Shown here piece after piece: positions 1 through 7,395 of a DNA stretch of 13,240 nucleotides. The position numbers were made by a program, and so were the translations under genes. Location: the NCBI GenBank assembly GCA_029287815.1, contig JARFQK010000404.1:1-13240 (forward strand), written 5' to 3'. Within the stretch, counting starts at the first letter, position 1. Every line of letters starts with the position of its first letter. Source of the DNA: Gammaproteobacteria bacterium (GTDB lineage Bacteria; Pseudomonadota; Gammaproteobacteria; SZUA-229). The notes under the pieces were generated by a model. The model was not told the DNA's origin, did not search any database, and saw only the letters and a program-made list of their open reading frames with translations.

Positions 1-317
1 CGCTGGGGAAATCCACGGAGCAGGGTATCCTCGGCGACGTGCCTGCCTGGAAAGGCTGGCAGGACATCGGTGTGATCGCCGGCACGCTGCCACTTGGGGC
101 CGGCCTGGTCGCAGGCGGTCCCTCGTTACCACACGACGGTACGGTTGCCGTCGAGGAAACCCGGCTCAAAGGCGCGACGGATTTCATCGCTCTGCCGGTC
201 AGCCATACCGGCATGCTGTTGTCGGCCCGTGTCGCGACTCAGGTCGTGACCTTCCTGCGCTCGGGTAAGTTCGGTGATGTCGTTGGCACGCCATTGCTGG
301 ATACCGGTGTCGCTTGA
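1..317 (+). CDS. Alpha/beta-hydrolase (lipase/esterase-like), 3' end only
   Basis: The reading frame is open from the first bases of the window, so this is the C-terminal ~105 residues of a longer protein; the GTG at 39 is only an internal codon. The fragment reads like the end of an alpha/beta-hydrolase. It has a D-G-T-V-A-V-E-E-T segment (Asp codon at 135-137), the usual place for the acid of the catalytic triad. Further on is L-P-V-S-H-T-G (His codon at 204-206), the usual place for the catalytic histidine, then a helix ending in V-V-T-F-L-R-S-G-K-F. This D-G-x-V-x-V and S-H-T pattern is known from lipase/esterase and PGAP1-like hydrolases. The nucleophile region lies outside the window, so the substrate cannot be inferred. 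It runs in the same direction as yebC, 115 nt upstream, but is probably a separate transcription unit. Confidence 0.7.
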   Translation, partial: LGKSTEQGILGDVPAWKGWQDIGVIAGTLPLGAGLVAGGPSLPHDGTVAVEETRLKGATDFIALPVSHTGMLLSARVATQVVTFLRSGKFGDVVGTPLLDTGVA

Positions 318-370
318 ATTAGTCAGGGCGCCGTCGTGCTAGCCGGTATTTCTCACCCAGCCCTTCAGGC

Positions 371-399
371 ATGACCCATGCCGCGCACAATGCTACACT
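371..399 (+). promoter_or_regulatory. Candidate sigma-70 promoter for yebC
   Basis: ATGACC at 371-376 (four of six matches to TTGACA) and TACACT at 394-399 are separated by 17 nt. The start of transcription would be near 406, leaving a leader of about 27 nt before the yebC ATG at 433. A perfect inverted repeat, GGCATG-ACC-CATGCC at 368-382, overlaps the -35 element and could be an operator. This is inferred from sequence match only. Confidence 0.35.
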
Positions 400-432
400 T
401 TGCACCAAGTTTGTAAGTTGAACGGGTAGGAC

Positions 433-1188
433 ATGGCGGGTCATAGCAAGTGGGCAAATATCAAGCATAGAAAAGCGGCCCAGGACAAAAAACGGGGAAA
501 AATTTACACCAAGCTGATTCGAGAAATTACCGTGGCCGCTCGCAGCGGTGGTGGCGGTGATCCTGCAACCAACCCGCGGTTGCGGCTGGCCGTTGACAAA
601 GCGCTCGGCGCCAACATGAACAAGGATACAATCGATCGCGCGATCAAGCGGGGTACTGGCGAGGGGGATGACGCTAACTACGAGGAGGTGCGTTATGAAG
701 GGTATGGACCTGGCGGAACTGCGGTTATGGTCGATTGCATGACGGACAACCGTAAACGTACCGTGTCTGAGGTGCGGCATGCATTCACCAAGGCGGGTGG
801 TAATCTAGGCACCGACGGTTCCGTTGCTTATCTGTTCAATCGAATTGGTCTGTTGACTTACGCGGCCGGTAGCGATGAGGATGCGATCATGGAAGCAGCG
901 CTGGAGGCCGGTGCGGAGGATGTCACGACCAATGCCGATGGCACGATTGAAGTGTCGACCAGCTACGCAGACTACCTTTCGGTCAAAGAGGCCATGGAAG
1001 CTGCAGGCCTGAAACCCGAGCATGCCGAAATTTTCGAGAAACCGAGTACCGAGACTGTCGTCAGTCAGGATGATGCGGAGAAGATTATGCGTCTGATTGA
1101 TACCCTGGAGGATTTGGATGACGTGCAGGAGGTACACACGAATGCTGATTTTCCTGAAGATGTGCTCGCCAGTCTGCAATCCGCGTAG
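433..1188 (+). CDS. yebC: YebC/TACO1 family protein
   Basis: This 251-residue protein opens with M-A-G-H-S-K-W-A-N-I-K-H-R-K, the signature N-terminus of the YebC/TACO1 family, and has the family's usual length (about 240-250). The family signature Y-E-G-Y-G-P-G-G-T-A, the N-R-x-R/K-T stretch and the G-G-N-L-G-T-D-G-S-V-A-Y-L-F segment are all present. Family members were long called transcriptional regulators. Work on TACO1 and bacterial YebC links them to translation, helping ribosomes through difficult stretches such as polyproline. The protein is cytoplasmic. The ATG at 433 is preceded by a weak GGTAGG Shine-Dalgarno sequence. It sits 73 nt upstream of ruvC in the same direction, the normal yebC-ruvCAB arrangement of Gammaproteobacteria, and may be co-transcribed with the ruv genes. 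Confidence 0.96.
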   Translation: MAGHSKWANIKHRKAAQDKKRGKIYTKLIREITVAARSGGGGDPATNPRLRLAVDKALGANMNKDTIDRAIKRGTGEGDDANYEEVRYEGYGPGGTAVMVDCMTDNRKRTVSEVRHAFTKAGGNLGTDGSVAYLFNRIGLLTYAAGSDEDAIMEAALEAGAEDVTTNADGTIEVSTSYADYLSVKEAMEAAGLKPEHAEIFEKPSTETVVSQDDAEKIMRLIDTLEDLDDVQEVHTNADFPEDVLASLQSA

Positions 1189-1191
1189 CCT

Positions 1192-1256
1192 GCATTTCGC
1201 ACCCGGCGGGCTGGCGCCTGCTGCCGTGATCCTGGTCAGAAATGCGGGCTAGCCCG
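1192..1256 (+). repeat. Inverted repeats in the yebC-ruvC gap
   Basis: A perfect 7-base inverted repeat (GCATTTC at 1192-1198, GAAATGC at 1239-1245) encloses 40 nt of GC-rich sequence. It abuts a perfect 12-base palindrome, CGGGCTAGCCCG at 1245-1256, only 5 nt before the ruvC ATG. No T-run follows, so this is not an intrinsic terminator. It may fold in the mRNA and limit ruvC translation, for which no good Shine-Dalgarno sequence is visible, or it may be coincidental. Confidence 0.4.
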
Positions 1257-1261
1257 ACATC

Positions 1262-1783
1262 ATGACAATGTTGCGAGTCATGGGGATCGATCCCGGGTCG
1301 CGAATTACCGGCTATGGTGTGATCGATACCGATGGCTGCCGGCACAAGTATGTCACCAGCGGATGTATTAGAATAAGCGCTGACAACCTCGCTGAAAAAC
1401 TGGGGATTATATTCGTCGAGATTAGTCGAATCGTATCGGCATGGGAGCCGCAGTCGCTCGCGATCGAGCAGGTTTTCGTCAAGCATAACGCGGACTCTGC
1501 GCTGAAGCTGGGGCAGGCGCGGGGAGCTGCGATCTGTGCAGCGATACAGGCGCAGTTGGCTGTTGGTGAATACACTCCGCGAACGGTTAAAAAAGCGGTC
1601 GTTGGCAGTGGCGCTGCGGATAAACAACAAGTACAACAGATGATGCAACGATTACTGGGTTTGAGGGAGCTACCGCAAAGCGATGAAGCAGACGCTCTGG
1701 CGATTGCGATCTGCCACGCGCACCACATCAGGATCCGCTCATCAGGTCTGGTTTCGGGCACCAGCCGGGGGCGATGGGTTTGA
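1262..1783 (+). CDS. ruvC: Holliday junction resolvase RuvC
   Basis: This is the crossover-junction endonuclease that cleaves Holliday junctions after RuvAB branch migration. The 173-residue product has the RuvC start G-I-D-P-G-S-R-I-T-G-Y-G. All four acidic metal-binding residues expected from E. coli RuvC (D7, E66, D138, D141) are present, each shifted by +3: D10, E69 (in L-A-I-E-Q-V-F), D141 and D144 (in D-E-A-D-A-L-A-I-A). The enzyme should therefore be active. The start is taken as the ATG at 1262. Nearby ATGs at 1268 and 1280 are possible, but the last would leave only two residues before G-I-D. The 3' end overlaps ruvA by 10 nt, indicating translational coupling. The protein acts in the cytoplasm as a homodimer. 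Confidence 0.97.
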   Translation: MTMLRVMGIDPGSRITGYGVIDTDGCRHKYVTSGCIRISADNLAEKLGIIFVEISRIVSAWEPQSLAIEQVFVKHNADSALKLGQARGAAICAAIQAQLAVGEYTPRTVKKAVVGSGAADKQQVQQMMQRLLGLRELPQSDEADALAIAICHAHHIRIRSSGLVSGTSRGRWV

Positions 1784-2391
1784 TCGGTCGCCTCAAAGGG
1801 ACACTGCTGAGCAAACATCCACCCGAATTGCTGGTAGACGTCAACGGTGTTGGCTATGAAATGGAAGCGCCGATGTCCACCTTCTATCAATTACCGAAAG
1901 TGGGTGAGCAGGTGACACTGCACACGCACATGGTCGTACGCGAAGATGCCCAGTTGCTTTACGCGTTCTACACGATTGCCGAGCGGCGCCTGTTCAGAGA
2001 CCTGATTCGTATCAACGGTGTTGGGCCCAAGCTCGGTCTGATCATCCTGTCCGGGATCAGCGTGCCAGATTTTGCCCGTGCCGTCCAGCAACGGGATGCA
2101 GCAGCCTTGATCGGACTTCCGGGTGTCGGCAAAAAGACCGCCGAGCGCCTGATCGTCGAGCTGCGTGACAAGCTAAGCGAGGATGTGGCACCGATTGATG
2201 AAGGGGCGGCAGTGACCGCTGGCGGCGCCGATGCCGACCAATCCAGTCCAGTGAGCGATGCAGTCAGCGCGTTGACCGCGCTGGGCTACAAGGCGCAGGA
2301 AGCCAGCCGCATGGTCAGGTCGATCAACGCCAGCGGGATGGAAACCGAAGCGATCATCAGGGCTGCGCTGCAAAGTGCGGTCAAAGGGTAG
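1774..2391 (+). CDS. ruvA: Holliday junction DNA-binding protein RuvA
   Basis: RuvA forms the tetrameric platform that holds the Holliday junction open and loads RuvB rings. The 205-residue protein starts M-G-L-I-G-R-L-K-G, typical of the family's N-terminal OB-fold domain. Two helix-hairpin-helix motifs follow, I-N-G-V-G-P-K-L-G and L-P-G-V-G-K-K-T-A-E-R-L. After an acidic, Ala/Gly-rich flexible linker there is a C-terminal RuvB-binding domain (S-D-A-V-S-A-L-T-A-L-G-Y). Length is normal. The start lies inside the end of ruvC, and ruvB follows after 5 nt, so the three genes form one translationally coupled unit. Confidence 0.97.
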   Translation: MGLIGRLKGTLLSKHPPELLVDVNGVGYEMEAPMSTFYQLPKVGEQVTLHTHMVVREDAQLLYAFYTIAERRLFRDLIRINGVGPKLGLIILSGISVPDFARAVQQRDAAALIGLPGVGKKTAERLIVELRDKLSEDVAPIDEGAAVTAGGADADQSSPVSDAVSALTALGYKAQEASRMVRSINASGMETEAIIRAALQSAVKG

Positions 2392-2396
2392 GTGGA

Positions 2397-3443
2397 ATGA
2401 CCAGCGAGCGCATCATCGCCCCGGAGCAGCTGGATGACGAGGTCGCCATCGATCGTGCGATCCGCCCGCAGCTGTTGGACGATTATCAAGGACAACCCGC
2501 TGTGAGCGAGCAGCTGGAGATTTTCATTCCAGCGGCCAAATCTCGTCGCGAAGCGCTGGATCATGTCCTGATCTTTGGTCCGCCAGGCTTGGGCAAGACC
2601 ACTCTGGCGCACATCGTGGCGAACGAAATGAAGGTGAATTTGCATTCCACGTCGGGGCCAGTGCTGGAGAAGCCGGGTGATCTGGCCGCTTTGCTGACCA
2701 ACCTCGAGCCGCACGATGTGCTGTTCGTCGATGAGATCCACCGACTCAGTGCGGTAGTCGAGGAGATTCTCTACCCGGCGATGGAAGACCACCAGCTCGA
2801 TATCATGATCGGTGAAGGCCCGGCAGCGCGTTCGATCAAGCTCGATCTGCCGCCGTTCACGCTGGTCGGCGCGACGACGCGGGCAGGCTCGCTGACTTCG
2901 CCTTTGCGTGATCGCTTCGGTATCGTGTTGCGTCTGGAATTTTACACCGCTGAGGATTTGACCCACATCGTGCAGCGTTCGGCAGACATACTGAAGGTGC
3001 CGATCGATCTGGCCGGCGCTGCCGAAATAGCGAAACGCTCGCGCGGTACGCCGCGCATTTCCAATCGCTTGTTGAGGCGTGTGCGCGATTACGCGCAGGT
3101 AAAGGCTGATGGGGTCGTCACCGCTGCAATTGCGTCGGCGGCGCTGCAACTATTGAATGTGGACCAGAGCGGTTTCGACATCATGGACCGGCGCTTGTTA
3201 CAGGCGATCATCGAGAAATTCGATGGAGGGCCGGTGGGCGTGGAAAACCTCGCCGCTGCAATAGGCGAGGAGCGCGACACCATCGAGGATGTTATCGAGC
3301 CGTACTTGATTCAACAGGGCTATCTGATGCGAACGCCGCGGGGCCGTGTCGCCACTGCAAACGTCTACCGGCTGTTCGGTTTGCAGGCGCCGACTTCGAA
3401 GCGGACAAATCAGGGTAGATTGGATTTGGCCGAGGACAACTAA
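2397..3443 (+). CDS. ruvB: Holliday junction branch-migration helicase RuvB
   Basis: RuvB is the hexameric AAA+ motor that drives branch migration at RuvA-bound junctions. The 348-residue protein has a Walker A motif G-P-P-G-L-G-K-T at residues 61-68 and a Walker B motif D-E-I-H-R at 112-116. The sensor 1 segment G-A-T-T-R-A-G is followed by S-P-L-R-D-R-F-G, which includes arginines expected at the subunit interface. The C-terminal winged-helix domain contains E-P-Y-L-I-Q-Q-G-Y-L-M-R-T-P-R-G-R, a strong family signature. The ATG is preceded by AGGTGG. The gene completes the ruvCAB cluster and is followed 33 nt later by ybgC, so read-through into the tol genes is possible. Confidence 0.98.
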   Translation: MTSERIIAPEQLDDEVAIDRAIRPQLLDDYQGQPAVSEQLEIFIPAAKSRREALDHVLIFGPPGLGKTTLAHIVANEMKVNLHSTSGPVLEKPGDLAALLTNLEPHDVLFVDEIHRLSAVVEEILYPAMEDHQLDIMIGEGPAARSIKLDLPPFTLVGATTRAGSLTSPLRDRFGIVLRLEFYTAEDLTHIVQRSADILKVPIDLAGAAEIAKRSRGTPRISNRLLRRVRDYAQVKADGVVTAAIASAALQLLNVDQSGFDIMDRRLLQAIIEKFDGGPVGVENLAAAIGEERDTIEDVIEPYLIQQGYLMRTPRGRVATANVYRLFGLQAPTSKRTNQGRLDLAEDN

Positions 3444-3476
3444 AAACCTCAGTGTTTTTCCTGTAAAATTAAAACA

Positions 3477-3884
3477 ATGACTGAATTTACCTGGCCGGTA
3501 CGTGTCTATTACGAGGACACGGATGCTGGCGGCGTCGTTTACTACGCAAACTATTTGAAGTTTCTAGAGCGCGCCAGAACCGAGTATTTACGATCACTCG
3601 GATTCGAGCAGGATCAATTAAAATTACAAAACGGAATCATCTTTGCTGTCCATAGCCTGTCGATTCAATATCGCAAACCCGCGGTTTTCAATGATGCATT
3701 GACCGTGTCTGCGTTGGTCATCGACAGAGGTAAAGCAACACTGACATTCAGGCAAATGGTAACCAGAGAAAGAGATAAAGCCCTCGTTTGTAGTGCAGAA
3801 GTCAAAATAGCCTGCTTGCAAGCCGACACCTTTTCCCCTGTACGCATACCGGCAAATATACTGGAGGTGCTCGATGGAAACTGA
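3477..3884 (+). CDS. ybgC: Tol-Pal system-associated acyl-CoA thioesterase YbgC
   Basis: This 135-residue single hot-dog-fold (4HBT) thioesterase is the usual first gene of the tol-pal operon. Its E. coli homologue hydrolyses acyl-CoA and associates with phospholipid-synthesis enzymes at the membrane. The active-site segment Y-Y-E-D-T-D-A-G-G-V-V-Y runs through residues 11-22, with D16 matching the catalytic aspartate (D18 in E. coli). The position that is His in E. coli YbgC (V-V-Y-H) is Tyr23 here. The gene overlaps tolQ by 11 nt. Its base composition is visibly AT-richer than the genes on either side: by hand count, 3601-3660 and 3721-3780 are about 38-42% G+C. That may mean different codon use or separate ancestry. 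TAAAAT at 3464-3469 could be a -10 element, but no good -35 accompanies it. Confidence 0.95.
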   Translation: MTEFTWPVRVYYEDTDAGGVVYYANYLKFLERARTEYLRSLGFEQDQLKLQNGIIFAVHSLSIQYRKPAVFNDALTVSALVIDRGKATLTFRQMVTRERDKALVCSAEVKIACLQADTFSPVRIPANILEVLDGN

Positions 3885-4578
3885 TATGTCGTTGATCAGT
3901 CTGGTATCTCGAGCCAGCACGCTGGTTCAGCTGGTGATGCTGGCGCTGCTGGCGGCGTCGGTGCTCTCCTGGTTCGTGATTTTTACCAAGCACAAGGTGC
4001 TAAAAGTCGCGCGTGAGGAAGCCACGCGCTTCGAAGACCAGTTCTGGTCGGGCATCAATCTGGCAGACCTGTACAGTCGGTTGAAGAAGAGGGACGAGGA
4101 GCGCAACGGTATGGCGCGCATCTTTGAGTCCGGCTTTGCCGAGTATGCCCGGCTGCACAAGCGTACGGTCGGCAGTGGCGAAATGCTCATCGCAGGCGTG
4201 CAGCGCAGTATGAAAGTATCTTTGGCGCGCGAGGAAGATCGGCTGGAGTCGAATCTGTCATTATTGGCTACGATAGGCTCGATCAGTCCTTATGTCGGCT
4301 TGTTTGGTACGGTCTGGGGCATCATGCGTTCCTTCACCGCACTGGGTTCTGTTCAACATGCGACTCTGGCGATGGTGGCGCCAGGCATCGCGGAAGCTCT
4401 GATCGCGACCGCAATGGGCCTGTTTGCTGCAATTCCGGCAGTAATCGCCTACAACCGTTATTCCGACCAGGTGGACAGGCTGATCGGCTCCTACGAAAAC
4501 TTCGCTGAAGAGTTCTCGACGATACTGCAGCGCCAGAGCACTGTCGAATCAGAACCAGAGCAAGCCGAGGTTGCCTGA
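3874..4578 (+). CDS. tolQ: Tol-Pal system proton-channel subunit TolQ
   Basis: TolQ is the inner-membrane MotA/TolQ/ExbB-type subunit that, with TolR, uses the proton gradient to energise TolA during outer-membrane constriction at division. The 234-residue protein has one N-terminal membrane segment (about residues 16-38). A cytoplasmic loop follows, and then two C-terminal membrane segments around G-L-F-G-T-V-W-G-I-M and E-A-L-I-A-T-A-M-G-L-F-A-A-I-P-A. Threonines T146 and T179 match the functionally important T145 and T178 of E. coli TolQ. The start at 3874 is preceded by GGAGG at 3863-3867 with 6-nt spacing, inside ybgC; an ATG at 3886 is a less likely alternative. The gene overlaps tolR by one base. 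Confidence 0.97.
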   Translation: METDMSLISLVSRASTLVQLVMLALLAASVLSWFVIFTKHKVLKVAREEATRFEDQFWSGINLADLYSRLKKRDEERNGMARIFESGFAEYARLHKRTVGSGEMLIAGVQRSMKVSLAREEDRLESNLSLLATIGSISPYVGLFGTVWGIMRSFTALGSVQHATLAMVAPGIAEALIATAMGLFAAIPAVIAYNRYSDQVDRLIGSYENFAEEFSTILQRQSTVESEPEQAEVA

Positions 4579-4997
4579 TGCGGCAAAGCGGTAAGCGAAA
4601 ACCAGTCTCGGAGATCAACGTCGTGCCCTACATCGACGTGATGCTGGTGTTGTTGATCATATTCATGATCACCGCTCCGCTATTACAGCAGGGCGTTGAA
4701 ATCGATTTGCCTCAGGCGAGTGCGAATCCGCTGCCACCCGAGCAGCGTGAGCCGCTGATCGTCTCTGTCAGTGAGCAGGGTGATCTCTATCTGAACATCG
4801 GTGCGGACAACGAGAAGCCGATTTCTGAAGAACTTCTTGCAACTCGCGTCGCAGCGGTGATAAAAAATCATCCGCAGACGCCGGTACTGGTACGGGGTGA
4901 CAAAGCGGTGGATTATGGCCGTGTGACCGAGGCTATGGTGTTGTTACAATCAGCCGGCGTAGAAAAAGTCGGTTTAATGACCGAGGCACTGGAATAG
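4578..4997 (+). CDS. tolR: Tol-Pal system protein TolR (ExbD/TolR family)
   Basis: TolR is the single-span partner of TolQ in the proton channel; its periplasmic domain contacts TolA and peptidoglycan. The 139-residue protein has a basic cytoplasmic N-terminus and then E-I-N-V-V-P-Y-I-D-V-M-L-V-L-L-I-I-F at about residues 12-29. D20 corresponds to the essential membrane aspartate D23 of E. coli TolR. The periplasmic part begins at Q-G-V-E-I-D-L-P, typical of the ExbD/TolR fold. The start overlaps the tolQ stop (TGATG), and tolA follows after 7 nt, so the stoichiometry is probably set by translational coupling. Confidence 0.97.
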   Translation: MRQSGKRKPVSEINVVPYIDVMLVLLIIFMITAPLLQQGVEIDLPQASANPLPPEQREPLIVSVSEQGDLYLNIGADNEKPISEELLATRVAAVIKNHPQTPVLVRGDKAVDYGRVTEAMVLLQSAGVEKVGLMTEALE

Positions 4998-5004
4998 CAG
5001 TCCG

Positions 5005-6036
5005 ATGGCATCATCCAGTCTTTGGCCCAGCATCTATCAAGTGATGAAGCGCCATCCAATGGCGGTGGTGGCTTCAATCGCGCTGCATGTTGTGCTGGTG
5101 GTGATGTTGAGTCTGAGCCTGAGCAGCAGCAAGATCCCGGAACAGCCCAAGCCTCAAGCCAGCACCGTCAAGGCCGTGGTGGTCGATGCGAAGAAGGTCG
5201 ACGATGAACTGAATCGCCGCAAGCAAGCCGAACAGCAGCGCGTGCAACAGGCGCTGGAAAGACAAAAACGCCTCGAGGAAGAAAAGAAGCGTCAGGCCGC
5301 ATTGAAAAAGGAAGCGGAGCAGAAACGCCGGGCGGAAATCAAGCGAAAAAAAGAGGCTGAACAAAAGCGGCGCGCAGAAGCCGAGCGCAAACGCAAGGAG
5401 GAGGCCAAACGGCTGGCTTTGCTCGAAGCCGAGAAAAAGCAAAAAGAGGAGGCCCGCAAGAAGAAACTGGCGGAGGAGGCCGAGAAGAAACGTCTCGCGG
5501 AGGAGGCTGAGAAGAAACGCCTGGCGGAAGAGGCGGAGAAAAAACGCCTGGCGGAGGAGGCCGAGAAAAAACGTTTAGCGGAAGAGGCGGAGAAGAAGCG
5601 CCTGGCTGCAGAAGCTGAACGTAAGCGTAAGGAGGAGGAAGCGCGACAAAAGCGGTTTGCGGAAGAGGCCGAAAAAAGGCGGCTTGCCGAGGAAGCCGAG
5701 CTGAAGCGCAGGCTGGCGGAAGAGGAACGCCGCGAGGCTGAACACAATCGGATGTTGAATTCATTGCGACTGCAGTATGTTAAGCTGATCGAACAAAAAG
5801 TCGAGAGTAAATGGCTGCGTCCAACCGCGCTCGATCCGGATCAGTCCTGTGAAGTCTTCGTAAGGCAGACGGCGCTGGGTGATGTGATCAGCGTGAACCT
5901 GAACGAGTGTTCGAGCGACGTAGCGTTCAAGAACTCGATCGAGCGTGCGGTTTGGGCCGCATCGCCGTTACCGCCGCCGCCCAATCCTGAAGTATTCGAT
6001 AATGAAATTCACTTTACCTTCCGGCCGCGGTCGTGA
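5005..6036 (+). CDS. tolA: Tol-Pal system protein TolA
   Basis: TolA is the long inner-membrane-anchored protein that crosses the periplasm and contacts Pal and TolB at the outer membrane. The 343-residue product has one N-terminal membrane helix (about residues 19-40) carrying the S-x-x-x-H motif (S24, H28) used to couple to TolQR. A highly charged Lys/Glu/Ala/Arg helix (about residues 60-250) follows, containing five near-exact 9-residue repeats of the type E-K-K-R-L-A-E-E-A. The C-terminal globular TolA domain (about 255-343) has a conserved end with S-P-L-P-P-P-P-N-P-E-V-F. Two cysteines in this domain (in D-Q-S-C-E-V and N-E-C-S-S) probably form a disulfide. Length is normal for the family. 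Only a weak Shine-Dalgarno sequence precedes the ATG, consistent with coupling to tolR. Confidence 0.97.
   Translation: MASSSLWPSIYQVMKRHPMAVVASIALHVVLVVMLSLSLSSSKIPEQPKPQASTVKAVVVDAKKVDDELNRRKQAEQQRVQQALERQKRLEEEKKRQAALKKEAEQKRRAEIKRKKEAEQKRRAEAERKRKEEAKRLALLEAEKKQKEEARKKKLAEEAEKKRLAEEAEKKRLAEEAEKKRLAEEAEKKRLAEEAEKKRLAAEAERKRKEEEARQKRFAEEAEKRRLAEEAELKRRLAEEERREAEHNRMLNSLRLQYVKLIEQKVESKWLRPTALDPDQSCEVFVRQTALGDVISVNLNECSSDVAFKNSIERAVWAASPLPPPPNPEVFDNEIHFTFRPRS
5482..5616 (+). repeat. 27-bp tandem repeats inside tolA, five units
   Basis: Five in-frame 27-nt units start at 5482, 5509, 5536, 5563 and 5590, encoding E-K-K-R-L-A-E-E-A four times and a final E-K-K-R-L-A-A-E-A. Many differences between units are synonymous (CTC/CTG/TTA for Leu, AAG/AAA for Lys), so the protein repeat is conserved better than the DNA. 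A diverged partial unit lies just upstream at 5458-5481. Such repeats may expand or contract between strains and change the length of the TolA helix. Confidence 0.9.
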
Positions 6037-6076
6037 CGGTTGGGCTTAGATGATGTAGACGGGAGATCATGCAATC

Positions 6077-7366
6077 GTGTTGAAACGCTGGATTTTGCTG
6101 TTATTTTTGTGTTGTTTGACTCAGGCCGCCAATGCGGTGCTGAAGATCGACATTACCGAGGGTATCGAAGGGGCAACGCCGATCGCGATCATTCCATTCA
6201 AGTGGAGTGGAGCGGAAAAGCCGGTCGATGCGGATATATCTGCGATCGTGAGTTCGGATCTCGCGCGAAGTGGAAAGTTCTCGTCGGTGCCGGAGAGGGG
6301 GTTGCTCGCCCAGCCCCAGCGGCCCGAGGATATTCACTTCAAGACCTGGCGCGTTGCCGGGGTCGATCATCTGGTGATCGGTGCGGTCCAGAAGGCCGCG
6401 AACGGTATGTTCAAGGTAGAATTTCGTCTGTTCAACGTTTACCGCGGTGAACAAGTGCTTGGTTACAGCTTCAATGCAACAAGAGCGATGCTGCGGACGA
6501 CAGCGCATCAGATCAGCGATCTGATCTTCGAGCAACTTACCGGTCTGCCCGGTGCATTCAATACCAGAATCGCCTATGTGACGTCGGCAGGTAAGCCGGC
6601 CGAATATCGCTTGCAGGTTGCGGACACTGATGGTTACAACCCGCAAACGCTGTTGACATCGAGCGAACCGATCATGTCGCCAGTATGGTCGCCGGACGGC
6701 TCAAAAGTTGCCTATGTTTCATTTGAAACCGGTGCGTCCGCTATCTACATTCACAATATTCGCACTGGCGAGCGCGAGAAGATCGCCGCGTTCGATGGCA
6801 TCAACAGTGCGCCGGCGTGGTCGCCGGACGGGCAGTCACTGGCAATGACGCTGTCGAAGGACGGCAACCCCGATATCTATGTGTTGTCACTGAGGTCCAA
6901 AGCGCTGCGGCGTGTCACCCGACATTGGTCCATCGATACTGAGCCTGCCTGGCTTCCTGACAGTCGGTCATTGGTGTTCACTTCGAGTCGCAGCGGCAAG
7001 CCGCAACTATATCAGCTGGCGCTGGACTCGGGTTCACGGCCGCGACGATTGACGTTCGAGGGTAACTATAACGCGAATGCCAGTGTCTCCGCTGATGGCA
7101 AAGTGATTGCGTTTGTTCACGGTGCTGGCAATTCATATAAAATTGCGCTGCTGAATCTTGATACCCGGATCACGCAGGTCCTAACCGATGGTCCCTTGGA
7201 TGAGTCGCCGGATTTTGCGCCCAACGGGACCATGATTCTGTATGCGTCACAGGATAGAGGCAGGGCAGTGTTGGCGGCGGTTTCGGCAGATGGCCGGCAG
7301 AAGCAGCGATTGGCCCTGTCTGATGGTGAGGTCAGGGAACCCTCGTGGGCTGCTAAGCGAAATTAA
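6077..7366 (+). CDS. tolB: Tol-Pal system beta-propeller protein TolB
   Basis: TolB is the periplasmic protein that binds Pal and TolA and controls Pal mobility at the outer membrane. The 429-residue product begins with a Sec signal peptide (L-K-R-W followed by a hydrophobic run) with probable cleavage after A-N-A at residue 20. The N-terminal domain includes T-P-I-A-I-I-P-F-K-W-S-G. A beta-propeller follows, built from blades marked by repeated W-S-P-D-G motifs (V-W-S-P-D-G-S-K-V-A-Y, A-W-S-P-D-G-Q-S-L-A) and weaker W-L-P-D and F-A-P-N copies. The start is GTG: the frame has a stop at 6056-6058 and no earlier start codon. GGGAG at 6061-6065 is a plausible ribosome-binding site with a somewhat long spacing. 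The protein ends normally. Confidence 0.96.
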   Translation: MLKRWILLLFLCCLTQAANAVLKIDITEGIEGATPIAIIPFKWSGAEKPVDADISAIVSSDLARSGKFSSVPERGLLAQPQRPEDIHFKTWRVAGVDHLVIGAVQKAANGMFKVEFRLFNVYRGEQVLGYSFNATRAMLRTTAHQISDLIFEQLTGLPGAFNTRIAYVTSAGKPAEYRLQVADTDGYNPQTLLTSSEPIMSPVWSPDGSKVAYVSFETGASAIYIHNIRTGEREKIAAFDGINSAPAWSPDGQSLAMTLSKDGNPDIYVLSLRSKALRRVTRHWSIDTEPAWLPDSRSLVFTSSRSGKPQLYQLALDSGSRPRRLTFEGNYNANASVSADGKVIAFVHGAGNSYKIALLNLDTRITQVLTDGPLDESPDFAPNGTMILYASQDRGRAVLAAVSADGRQKQRLALSDGEVREPSWAAKRN

Positions 7367-7395
7367 ACTATCGATTAAGAGGTGAGAACAGGGCG

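Noticed and set aside
3442..3459. AAAAAC/GTTTTT inverted repeat between ruvB and ybgC as a terminator
   Set aside because: The stem is almost entirely A-T, too weak to terminate, and the genes on either side are probably partly co-transcribed.
5458..5616. CRISPR-like direct repeats
   Set aside because: The units are directly adjacent with no spacers, are in frame and encode the TolA helix.
5292..5764. Long open frames on the minus strand opposite tolA
   Set aside because: They are low-complexity Ser/Ala/Phe or Pro-rich translations produced by the repetitive Lys/Glu/Ala codons of tolA and do not resemble real proteins.
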